From Costus lasius (Eukaryota > Streptophyta > Magnoliopsida > Zingiberales > Costaceae): a stretch of DNA of 64,000 nucleotides. The stretch lies in contig CM050454.1 in the NCBI GenBank assembly GCA_027563935.2, positions 1,720,501-1,784,500 on the forward strand. Direction: 5' to 3'. The position numbers and the translations under genes are program-made. Every line of letters begins with the position of its first letter. Position 1 is the stretch's first letter. Below are positions 1 through 11,000 of this stretch, piece by piece. The notes beneath the pieces are model-generated. The model did not search any database. It had not been told where the DNA came from and was given only the letters and a program-made list of their open reading frames with translations.

Positions 1-1970
1 CTGATATGGCTTGAGAACTTTTATGGGAAGTTCCTAGGCGCATATGGACATAGAGAAGAGATATATGGTAATATCTTGGAGACTTACCTTACCTCAAACC
101 CTAGTTTCTCCCAAAACCCTTACCCTAGCCGAAACTCCTCATGCATGTTGCGCCTAGCCACTTAGCCTTTGATGGTAAGAATGCATTTGAGGCATGTCTT
201 GGGCTGATATAGTGTTTAGACTTTTATGGATAGGTTGAATGAGGTTTATGGTAAAGTCTTGGAGACTTTCCTTACTTCAAGACACCTCATCCTAGCCATA
301 CACTTGACATGATCCTAGCCCTTGCTCAAACCGCCTCTAGTCCTATTTATAGGACCCATTGTCGCCCTCTCTTTATGATGAACGCTTGGAGACGTGAACA
401 CAAGTAGAAGGGCGAAAGCAAGGGCAAAGGGTGACAACATCAAAGTGGCGCAACCCTTCTTCAACAAGTGACCGCAAGTCTTCTCCTTCCTCTCCTCTTG
501 GCATGACTTGGAGAAGGACTTGGTGGCGTAATTTCCCCTTAATCTTCCTCAAGGCCGAAACTCATCTTGTCCCTCTTCTCTTGGAGTGAAGAGGATAAGG
601 AGTTGGCGGCATCTTCCTTGCACTTGGCGCATGAACCTTGGAGGTGGCGCAAGAGGAGTGAAGGAACCCTAAGGCTTGATTCTCTTCCCGAGGCTAGCAC
701 CGAGCGTGGAAGGGAGCAACGATCAATGAGTCGACGCGTGGATACTTGTAGAGGGCGAACACTTGAGCCTTCAACATGGCTTCGACATCTAAACAAGCAA
801 AAGAGGTACATCTCTAACACATCCTTGTGTCTTCTCTCTCGCATGGATCCTTGGGAAAGGAATGTGTTTCGGGTGTAATGCTTCTTCCGCTGCGTCCTGG
901 GACTGCCAAAATTTTAAATTACACCTGGCATTCCCCAACAGCCGGACCCGGCCCCGACTTGGCAGACTGCATGGAGATATCTGGCAACGCGACGACAGAG
1001 GTGGACGGGGCGAGATCCCGTTTCTGCGCATCACCCCTCGAGTCAACGGATTCCATCGCGCCGGCACAGAGGTGCTGGTGAGTGGACGAAGGATGAAGCA
1101 ACAAGGAAGACGGTGGCTCTTCCTCCCCGACGACATCGACGGGCGCACGAAGCGTGCGCAACACAACTCCGGCCACGACGAAGCCGAGGAGACACAGACA
1201 CCGAGGACGGCGTCCACCTTCGGCCGGGGGAGAGTGTTACGCCCATTGACCGGAGGGGCTCCGGGTCAGGCTAAAAAGCGGCGAGTGGGCCTGGCGAGGC
1301 CCACGATCTCGGAAGGGCGTGCGGAGGCGTGATGGAAGTCGACGGCTTCAGCTTCCCGAGGTGGTGCACGCATCGCGGAGAAGATCTGGCGCGGATCCGG
1401 GGGACGCGACGGCGGCGTGGGGCGGCGTCCTTCCAGGCAGATGTCCCGTCAGCGGCAGCGGCTGTTGGCGGCTAGACGAAGTGAAAAGGAGCGGCAGCTC
1501 CTCCTTCTCGGGCAGGGAGGCCTGGTGCATGGAGCACGAGCGCAGCGGCGAACGGGGCTCCGCCGCCTCTTCCTTCTCCCCCACTCTCAGAGAGCCCTTG
1601 GAGCAGGTGCTCAGGCGGGCAGTGGGGGCTCCCGGCGGACGGTGGTCTGCCTCTCCCTCCTCCCCCTCAGGCACGGGTTTCCGATGGCAGCAAGCTTGGA
1701 CGAAGAGGGCGGATGGAGTTAGCGGTGAGAGAGCGGCGGGGGCTTCGTTGGATGCCAGCATCCAGGCGGGACGCCGATGAGGCTGAGGGGAAGGGTGGGC
1801 AGCCCTTCCCTGCCGGTGGTCTTCCGGTCCAGTGACGACGTTGCGTGCGCACGGTGGCGCAACGGACGAGACAAAGCACGGCGGCGAACACAGATGATGA
1901 TGAAGATTCAAAATAAATTGGTCCACGTGGCGTCAATGTTGACCACGTCAGACCGGGGACCTCACACTAA
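1..1970. other. Intergenic, no recognisable gene; GC-rich TE-like block
   Basis: I find no gene here. Bases 1-900 contain a diverged internal repeat: a 'tatggtaatatcttggag' stretch near 64 recurs as 'tatggtaaagtcttggag' near 247, each followed by a similar C/T-rich stretch. Bases about 920-1900 are strongly GC-rich and open in several overlapping frames on both strands. That pattern comes from base composition, not a single coding frame. None of the conceptual proteins resembles a family I know. The block could be an LTR or leader of a retrotransposon, or captured sequence. Confidence 0.4.
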
Positions 1971-2660
1971 GGCTGTCTAAGAAAGGAAAAAGAGTCACAT
2001 GATTTCAGATAAGAAAAAAAAAAATTTTGATTTCCACTTGCATCAGATGTTGAGGCGGGCATGGATGGAAGGCAATGTGCGTCGAAATTGGAGTCAAGGC
2101 GAGCGGGGTGGCGAGACAGGGCAGGCCAAGCGAGGCAGGCAAGCAACAAGGTAGGTGGGGCGAATAGGGGCGGCGAGTTGGGAAGACAAGCGACGCAGAC
2201 TGGTGGCGAGGTAGGTGGGGCGAGCGGGCAAATGGTGAGGGAGACAGCAAGGTGGGCAAGCGAGGCAGATGATGAAGAAGGCGGACTGTGAAGCAGCAGG
2301 CCGCTAAGTGGATAGCAAGACGAGAGTGCTGGTGGGGCGTAAAGCACGGGCGGGCTCGTGGGGTGCAAGGCAGACAACGAAGCAATGTGCAGCTCAGCAG
2401 ATAGCGAGACGGCAGTGCTGGTGGGGCAAAAAGCATGGGCGGGCTCGAGGGGTGGCAAGGCGGACAACGAAGCAGCGGGCAGCAACGTGGATGGCAAGGT
2501 GGGGATGTTGGCGGGCGGGATGGTGGGATGGCGAGGCCGATGGTGAGGCGTGAAGGAGGCGACACGTCTTTGCTCGTTTTCCGCCAGATTTGAGTGGATA
2601 ATGTTCTTTTTCCTTTCTTTTTTGCCTTTTTCTCATTTTTTCCCCCTAGTAAACAGACAA
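1971..2660. mobile_element. Non-autonomous TIR element E1 (Tourist/PIF-Harbinger-like)
   Basis: The element is bounded by TAA on both sides (1968-1970 and 2661-2663). Its left end GGCTGTCTAAGAAAGG is an imperfect inverted match to its right end CCCCTAGTAAACAGAC. Near the left end is the subterminal block TCACATGATTT, shared with other elements in this window. The interior is GC-rich and made of degenerate tandem units. Two units about 89 bp long start near 2311 and 2400 (agtgctggtggggc appears in both), and a third partial unit follows. There is no transposase, so it would need one supplied in trans. The open frames on both strands reflect the repeats, not a gene. Assignment to PIF-Harbinger rests on the 3-bp TAA duplication only. 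Confidence 0.55.
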
Positions 2661-3226
2661 TAAGTGGAATCGATTTTTAACATAAGCATACACATAGACA
2701 TAATATACGGATCAAGTTTTAAACATCATTTTATTCAAATATATACAATTTATACAATCAAATACACACAATATTTGTAGAACTATAAAGGCACTACCCA
2801 AGTGCTATGACCATTTATTGCCCTAAGTGGGGCTCCAAAATCTCCCATTTAGATCTCCACTAATCCGAGCAACTAATGTGCATTGTCCCACAAATGCTTA
2901 AATAAAAAATAAAAAATAAAAATTATTATTATTATTATTATTTATTTTGGGTGGTGTTCGGTGGACGGTAGGCAAGAAGGTTCCTTTATTTCAGCAACGA
3001 TGCTTTGCTTTACATATTCCACAAAGTTAATTAATTTGCACGGTGGGCTATGTTTTTTTTATTTTTCTTTTTCTTTTTTCTTTTCCCCGATTCCAAAGCT
3101 AGATTCCAGCTTTAATTGCTCTTTTGGCAATTTTCAGTTTGACCCCTTGGTTTCCGTCTTTGCTGCATTTCTGCCCCTTGCCACTTTGCAATTCTCAATT
3201 TCTCCTTTTGTAATGAGGTATCACTA

Positions 3227-3605
3227 GGGCTATGTTTATTTGGAGGGGAGGAAAAATAGAGAAAAAGAAAAGAAGATGGGAAGAAAAAAGGAAAAAAAAA
3301 AATAGGTCACGTGACTTTCATGTGACCAGCTAAATGGAGGAGAGGGAGAAATGACGACAGACAAATCAAAGAGGTGAGGCGTGGCAATAAAGATGGGGAT
3401 CCAGTTGAAGACCATCGCAGTGGCTCCATTACCCTTTAGAGGCAGGGCATTGGGAGAGGAAGCGAGTGACATGGAGATTAGAGTTGAGGGGCGATGGGAA
3501 GAGGGGCATGATGACAAGAAAGGGGGAGTGGTGACTAAAAGAGGGGAGCGGTGGCGAGGACAAGGGCTTCTGATAGTAGTGAGCACGCGTTGCCAAATGA
3601 GATAA
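3227..3605. mobile_element. Truncated relative of the TIR family (E2)
   Basis: The left end GGCTATGTTTATTTGGAGG and the A-rich subterminal stretch resemble the other family members. The conserved palindromic block lies at 3307-3325: TCACGTGA, three bases, then TCATGTGA. The interior is G/A-rich and repetitive. I could not find a matching right terminus or a convincing target duplication, so the right boundary is approximate and the copy is probably truncated. The 560 bases before it are AT-rich, include a short (TTA)n run near 2923-2942, and hold nothing I recognise. Confidence 0.4.
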
Positions 3606-3885
3606 CCTATCCACACTAGCGGATCAAAACCTAAAAGTACAAAGGTAAAATTATATTTATACATATTTTCTTATATTAGTGTGAGTAAATATATTTTTTA
3701 ATTAGATTTTTATAATATATATATTAGGTATCTTTTAGATGATGTATATACTTTGCTCTTTTCAAGAGTAACTAAATCCAATCCAATGTTGTTAATACTA
3801 TTGTATACTTCTAAAATATAACACAATAATTATGTAGGTCAAGTAAAGAGAACTCATTTATAAATGAGTAGTCGGATTAACCTAA

Positions 3886-3961
3886 GGTTGTGTTTCCTCG
3901 GAAAAAATCCACAATAAAAATATATATTTTTATTGTGGATTTTTTTCAAGAAAACAAAACC
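3886..3961. mobile_element. 76-bp palindromic MITE
   Basis: The element is flanked by TAA at 3883-3885 and 3962-3964. Its termini are GGTTGTGTTT and the near-complement AAACAAAACC. The core, 3902-3945, is a perfect 44-bp palindrome centred on TATATA, so nearly the whole element can fold into one hairpin. This is the structure of a miniature foldback element. It is too short to encode anything. The TAA duplication suggests the Tourist type. Confidence 0.6.
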
Positions 3962-3964
3962 TAA

Positions 3965-5038
3965 ATATCGAATGAATTGCGTTTGAATTGGGCTTAAATA
4001 GATCACATGAAATATTGACATGACTTATTTATAATATGAAAACTTAAATTTTCAAATATCTTTTATAATGACATGTGCATGGTTATAAGTCAAGCTTCAA
4101 TTTGGCCCACTATAACTCTATAAGAGTATATCACATGGTATTTGGCCCACTAATTATGAGTCTAATAAATTTTGTAAGGTTTGCTTAATAGATATGAAAT
4201 AGTTTTTCAAGGCACATGATTTTATCATCAATGAACACTAAAACACAATCTTGAACAAATCCCATCTCCATCTTATTAGTTGAATACTTGAATTCAATGA
4301 CATATCCAAAATTTTAATCCGACTTAGTGTTAATGGGGGAAAATCCAAATTGATTGAGTTTCAAAAGAAGTTCAAATAAAAATAGTCTTCATTAAGCAGG
4401 GCAAGGGCTCTTTCGAAACTCGCCCTAACTCTGAACTCTAACTGAAATTCGATCTGAAATATAATTTTGTCAAATTATCCATATATATAAGAAATAAAAA
4501 TTATAAATTCCTCGCTCCCGCTAATTTTTTTGTCGAGGTCGGATTTCTCTGTGGGGACCCGATCTCCGATGGAGTTATGTATGAGATGTAATTTTTTAAA
4601 CCCATCAAGTTTGTGATTGAGATAGGAGATAGATTTAAGAGCGGCAAATCGTGTTAGTATTCACAAAGTTGAAATTTTAATTGTGCTATAGATATGATCA
4701 AGGTTGAGTTGAACGGTCAAGATCAAGCACGTGAGAGGATTGGACGGTATAGATCTTATTTTGATATAGAAAATATATGAATGTATTTTAAATGAGCACT
4801 GCATTCCAGCATCAGTACGCTTCACGAAACTGAAGAGGGATCAGATGTTTCCCCTCCCCTGAAATACTTACTGCCCTTCAATACTCCAAAAGCCAGCAAG
4901 AAACATTCTACTCTCTCTCTCCCCTTCTATTTTAGAGCCCACCTCCAACAACTCCACGAGTTCTCCTCCTCCCCCACTTCTCCACTGAGATCTCCCCTTC
5001 GCTTCTTGATGTGAGTCTTCTTCTTGTTCTTCTTCTTC
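3965..5038. other. Promoter-side intergenic DNA of the LRR gene
   Basis: AT-rich sequence with no gene. The last 150 bases before the receptor gene are pyrimidine-rich (ctctctctctcccc near 4912-4925), as in many plant 5' leaders. I see no clear TATA box at the usual distance. Confidence 0.4.
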
Positions 5039-5068
5039 ATGGGAGATCCGCAAGGCTCGAATGTGTAG
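5039..5068 (+). promoter_or_regulatory. Short upstream ORF before the LRR receptor gene
   Basis: An ATG at 5039 opens a nine-codon frame (MGDPQGSNV) that stops at 5066-5068, six bases before the main ATG at 5075. G at +4 gives it a fair initiation context. If the transcript starts upstream of 5039, ribosomes would meet this frame first and it could lower translation of the receptor. The transcription start is not visible from the sequence. Confidence 0.4.
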
Positions 5069-5074
5069 CCGAAG

Positions 5075-8000
5075 ATGAAGGCATCGGCTGGGCCGCAGTG
5101 GTTCCTCCTAGTCGTCCTTCTTGCATTCCAATTGGGAGCTCTGTTCGCTCCTGCTCACTCCTCTCCTAACAATGAAGGTACGAATCGGTAGGGAAGAAGT
5201 CTCCCTTAGACGGGGTTTTGATCGCGGGTTTGAACTTGCAGTTTCTGCGCTGGCCGCCTTTAGGAGGGCTACATTTGAAGACCCTTTCTCAGTGTTGTCC
5301 GATTGGAATCCGCTCGATGGAAGTCCTTGCAACTGGACTGGTGTGGCCTGCTCCAGGAGTCAGGATTGTGTGGTTTCTCTGTAAGAAATTTGTTCCTCCA
5401 TTAGATCCTTAAGTTATCCCTTTCTTCTCAGCGGATGCCACGTTCGCCCATTGTTCTTTAGGTGTGTGTGTGTGAAACCTGGAACTGGATCTTAATTTTG
5501 CAGAAACCTTTCTGGCTCATCGTTGAAGGGATTTCTTACTCCAAAGCTTAAATATCTCGGTTGCCTGCAGGAATTGTACGTTCTTATGGTGTTTTGTCCT
5601 GTGCTACTCTATATTTTTTTACTCTCTTTCTCAAAACGAAATAGTTGTCATTGTGCAGGTATTTGAATAATAACCTGCTGTTGGGTACAATACCAGCAGA
5701 AATAGCAATGTTGAAGAACCTCACCGTATTGGATTTGAGTGTGAATCGGCTAACTGGTCCTATTCCACCTAAAATTGGAGAGTTAACAAGAATTACAAAG
5801 TTGTAAGAAGCACGCGCTATTTGCATTTTGGAATGTGTTAATTTGGTGCCTAATTCGAACTCCATTAATTGGCTTCTCATTTTGATTTTTCGTAGAGATC
5901 TCCATTCTAATGGGTTGACTGGTAATATACCACCTGAAATTGGTGCACTGGAGAATCTTGTGGAGCTACGATTAGACAGGAATAGACTTGACGGAGAAAT
6001 TCCAGGAAGCACATACTCGAATTCTTCTGCAATCTCACATGACATGTAATTTTTTTTAGTATATTAATTAGTTCTTTTTTTATCTGCATTTCTAGTAAAC
6101 ACTGAAATAAATTTCTTCTTCCGGAATGCTCATATATAAGTGAAAGATCACAGATAACTGAAATAATTATTATTGCTCTTTTTCGCATATTAATTACAGT
6201 TTTAATTTTGACATTTTCAAAATATAAACTGGGATTAAATAAAATAAAAGGACATTATGGATATCTACCCATCTAGTTTTCTATGTGATGTATGGTTGAA
6301 ACGTTATCTTACTCTCTGATGCATTTTCTAACAACGAAATTGTTAATTATCTAGCATATACTAGGAAAAACTGGTCTAAATTTTCTTTGAAGAATTTGTT
6401 GAATCTGGTTGAAACAGGGTTCAAACATTTATATAAGGATGCTCCTTTATTGGGTTACGTTATGCATCCAAAGTAAAATCATTTTTTCCTTTTTTTTCAA
6501 TTAGATAATGATCATGATTTTCACGTCATTTGTCAAGCACATGAGTTGGAAATATCTCAGTTCTCCAATTTCATTCTCTTTTTAAACGTCAATTGTATGA
6601 TGTATATTAAAATTCAGTTATGGTGTCAATCTTGAGCATCAAATATGATTGTTATAATACTCCATCTAGTGACAAATTTCACAGAGATGATTTTCCAGCT
6701 CATCTCATGCATCGTACATTTCTTAATAGAACAAAAGAAAATGGCAGTGCTCTTTTATTAAAGAAAAACGAATATCCATTTGAATATTCATTGCACTTCG
6801 ATTTTTTTTTTTTTGGCAAAATGCAAGTAATATGCTATATTGGAAAAAGAATGTACAAATCGTGGCTTCTCAAGAGCACAAAACAAGGACATAGACTCTA
6901 CTATTGCATCAACTACCAAGATCTAACTCTAGTTACAGGAAAAGAAAATGATGGTATCTCTCTCCTTCTCAACGTCAATCCATGTTCGTTGTGTAATTCT
7001 CCCACAATGGGCCTCAGCTTTGTGTAAATTGTGGTTCACTGATTATAAGTGCATTGCCTTCTGAATCTTCTCAAGACCTTCAAGAACCATAATTTGTCTA
7101 ATATGGTTTCCCCACACAAGATCCTTAGCCCGCACCTAGAATTTGGCCTTGATGTTTTAGAGCCTTTGAGCCTTAATGAGGCCTAACTTGCCAGAAGGAC
7201 TGAACAAACTAATGGAAGTCAAGGTAATTTGCCTTAGTAGTTGAGAAGACAAAACCGACTTCCCTATTTCTAGAGTCCCTAGGAATACCATTGTAGGAGA
7301 GTGAACTTAAACTACTAGAGAGGGAAAAAAACTTATAAATTTTAGGAAAGAGATCATGCAATTGCAATATGTAAGGACTTTGTCAAGTTTGTTTGAGATG
7401 CTTTGGTTTCTCTCGCTGAGTTAGGCCAAGTGAAGTGAGCTCCCTTAAACTTGAAGTATGAGAGGCTCAAGCAGTCTACACATTTAATTTTTAAAATAAA
7501 TTTATTAATATGATGTTAATGTATATATGCATTTATATTAGATATATATAATATTAGTCCATATATGGGTGTCCAAAAGTCAAATTGATTTGATAAATTG
7601 TACCGGACCAAACCGATTAAATTGGTTCAAGTTGGGTTTAAAGGCAATTGGTTTACTGTTTGGTTTTAAAATTTTAATATAATTATGATTTAGGTTCAAT
7701 TTTTAATTATTAAAAAAATAACCAAATTGATAAGATCAAAAGATGCATGCTAGCTTTGTGGGCCAAGGGTCAAGGCTGTGTCTAGCATGATAGTGTGTGT
7801 TGCACGCTGCTACAAATTACAACCCTAACTTATGGGGATTCTTGTGGAAGTGGTTGAGTGGGATGCGACATGCTGGAGAGCGACTTGTCGGGCCTTGGGT
7901 TCCACATCACATGTGAGTGTGGCCAAATGCAGGGTTGCCAGTGGGCAAAAGAATATATATCATGGGTAGGTTGAACTTGTAGGAGAAATTGAGAACACCC

Positions 8001-11000
8001 TTAGATTCTAGATTTCATCTAGTGTACCTGGTAGGTGAACATGATTGGTTGTGAGTTATCTCCACACTCCCCGAAGAGTTCATCAAGAGAAATGTAGACC
8101 TTGCCAACATTGTGGTGACCGAGGGCACGCTTTGTGTGGAGTAGGATGCAGAGTGGTTGTCAGTCACACTTCAGAGTCAAGCTAGAAATCAATTCATAGT
8201 GTCAAGCATGATTTTTAAAACCAATTCGGGTCTAAGAGGAACCACCTGTCACTCCTAAGGATGATGCTGACCATGGGCACAAGTACAACTTGGTCCACAA
8301 GGTGAACTTTCTACTTTGAGTATCTATCTTCAAGCATTTTCCTTTGCCGATTGGGGGAGGGATATCATGAACAACCATCATACTGTTTCCTTTATCCTCT
8401 CTTGTGATTTGTTGATCCAATCAGCTTAGCATGTGTTGGAAAATTTCTAATCGTGTGGCCAAAGATGTTATAATAGTCATACTTAATCAGTTTCCCTTCA
8501 TACTCAAATCAAATAGTGTAGATATTGTTTCCATCCAAAGCGACTTAAATCAAGTTGGTCCATGCAACCATGAGCTGGTCCATGAACAAGGGCTTTCTAA
8601 TGGCACTAGTTACATGGTTAATCAAGTTGGGGTTCTATCAGCTTAAAGAGAGATCGAGAATCTTAACCTAGATGGGGAGAGAGATAAACTCTACCTTTTG
8701 AGTTGTTCATCTCGGTGTCATGGATTTAAAATTAATAGACAGTTGGCAATGAACCAAGGGGCCGTATTCTAATGTATAATTTTTGTTCTCATCATTTGTG
8801 AACTTGGAAAGGATTTTTACACCAAATGCTGAGCAAAAACATCAATGCCTCTAGGGCTTCCACATAGTCAAAACTCTGCTCTTGATGAGCTAGAAGGGAG
8901 GCTTAACTCCTCCAAAGAATCCCACGAGTGGGCCCAAAGATCCTTCCTTGGGAAGCAATGAGAATAACCTTCTCATTTTAAAACCATGTTTAGCAAAGCA
9001 ACATGAGAAAGCTCTAAGCTCTACAATAGGTGGCTTATTTCCTCATCTTTCTAGAGATAACAATAAGGAGGAGGGGGGTCTGGGCTGAGGTTGGTGTCAG
9101 GGGATCCCATGAGTAGAAGGAGGAGGTGCGAAGTTCATTACAGGAGCGGTCTTATGCAGTCTCAATTTCAACTTTGACTCCTAACATATCGAGCCTCTCT
9201 AGTGTTGATGTATTGATAGGCTCATTAACAATGTTTGCCAGAGCTAGCTCAGGAATCTTTACTTTTTCTGAAATAAAGCTTCCTGCCCTATCTACAGAAG
9301 TCCCATGTCCTCTGCCCTTACTATAATGTATCATATCCAATTCCTAGTCAAGTGAACTGAATGTAGAGAACCAAAACCTGCCATCTTTAAGTCGTAAAGA
9401 GAAGGTGGAAAGTTGCATATAAGGGACACTCGAACTCAATTACATGGTAAAGTATTTGGGTGCACATGCTGGTGGGTCAAGCAGAGAAGGGATTGGGTGC
9501 AGGAGACAGGGAAGCAAGATGCACTGCAGTTCTCGTGGGGTGGATAGCAAGGGGGCATTAGGCGGGTGCATCTGATGCTAGGCGTGGGGGGTTTTCCACC
9601 TGTCAAACCCTCCATAACATTGATAGTGCAATCTATGTGTAGCTAGAGGACATCGATGTTCAAACTTAAAATTACAGATGAAGCAACGCAAATCCTTTTA
9701 GATCCACAAAACTGAAGTGGTTTTGATATTTAATTCTATTTTGTTACACATCTGATAACAGAAGCACTGGCCTTTGCAAGCATAAATTAAGAGTTGGAGA
9801 CTTCTCCTACAACTTTTTAATTGGGCAAATTCCATCATGCTTGAAGCATCTTCCAAGGTAACTAGTTCTTACTAAAAAAAGGTTTATATCTGTCTTGCAT
9901 TTAATCTTATAAATATCTGGAATATGCAGGTCAAGCTTCCAAGGAAACTGCTTTGGAGATAAATTTTCTGTTTTGCAACGGACTCCTCAACTATGTACCA
10001 GTACCATTCCTCTTCTATATATACTCATCTTTACATAAAAATTCTTACAGTAGAAACTATGATAAAGAGAAATTGTGTTTTTTTAGTTTTTGTTTGCAAT
10101 TCAGATGACATTTCGAAGAAATCCTGATGTTACCTTCATGTCTAAATAATTACACTAACCTTACTACTACAGTATTCTGGAGAGGTGTTATTCGCATTTC
10201 ACAAACACTATGCCTTATTACACAATAAACCTTAGATTAGGTAAATGTAACAACTCTTGTATTCCAGAGATGGTGATGTGTAAGATGATGACACATGATT
10301 GTTGGATCATAGTGTTTAAGCTGTCAATTCCAAGATATTTATACTGGTGATTGAAATGGTATACACTTGAGTCCCTGTCTACTTACAAAAGATTAAGACT
10401 AAACTTTATCATAACATCAATTTGGACATTGAAATGTCTTTAGTTTTCATCATAAAACAAGTTAAAGGACATGAACATGACAATGATCCTCATTTACTTC
10501 AAATTATACACACAATTGGTTATTCGCTTATATATTTATTCCATTTTTGTTGCAAAATACAAGCTTTTCAGCAACTGTCCTGGCACTGCAAACTGCACAT
10601 TATTGGCTTATCATGTTTGTAGGCTAGTCTATAGGTTAAATCCTTTTCCTTTTTAGGTTGCAAATCAGATCTGATCTTCTATCTCTTCTTATTATCTCCA
10701 CCTTTATTTCCAGTTCATCTGATCTACATCGGATGTATGTGAACTCATTCATTAAGAGATTGAACTATAACAACTCCTTTTCTTACTTGCATGTGTACTC
10801 TTCTTCTACTATATTGCTAGCTAATACCAATTCGATTCGTAACACATTGTGTCCACAATAGTCTCAAACTTTCAATTTCCTGCCTGGAGTGAAGGCTAGT
10901 TAACAATGTTTTTGAGAAAAAGAAGTATAATACGAAGGTGTCAATTATTTTCATGTAATAATGCCCTTTTGTAGGTCACTGATCAATAATTTATATATCT

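Noticed and set aside
1348..1926. Open frame of 192 codons on the minus strand, with others overlapping it on the plus strand
   Set aside because: It lies in a GC-rich block open in many frames at once; the product is low-complexity and matches no known domain.
2005..2565. Pro/Ser/Cys/Leu-rich open frame of 186 codons on the minus strand
   Set aside because: It arises from the degenerate tandem repeats of element E1.
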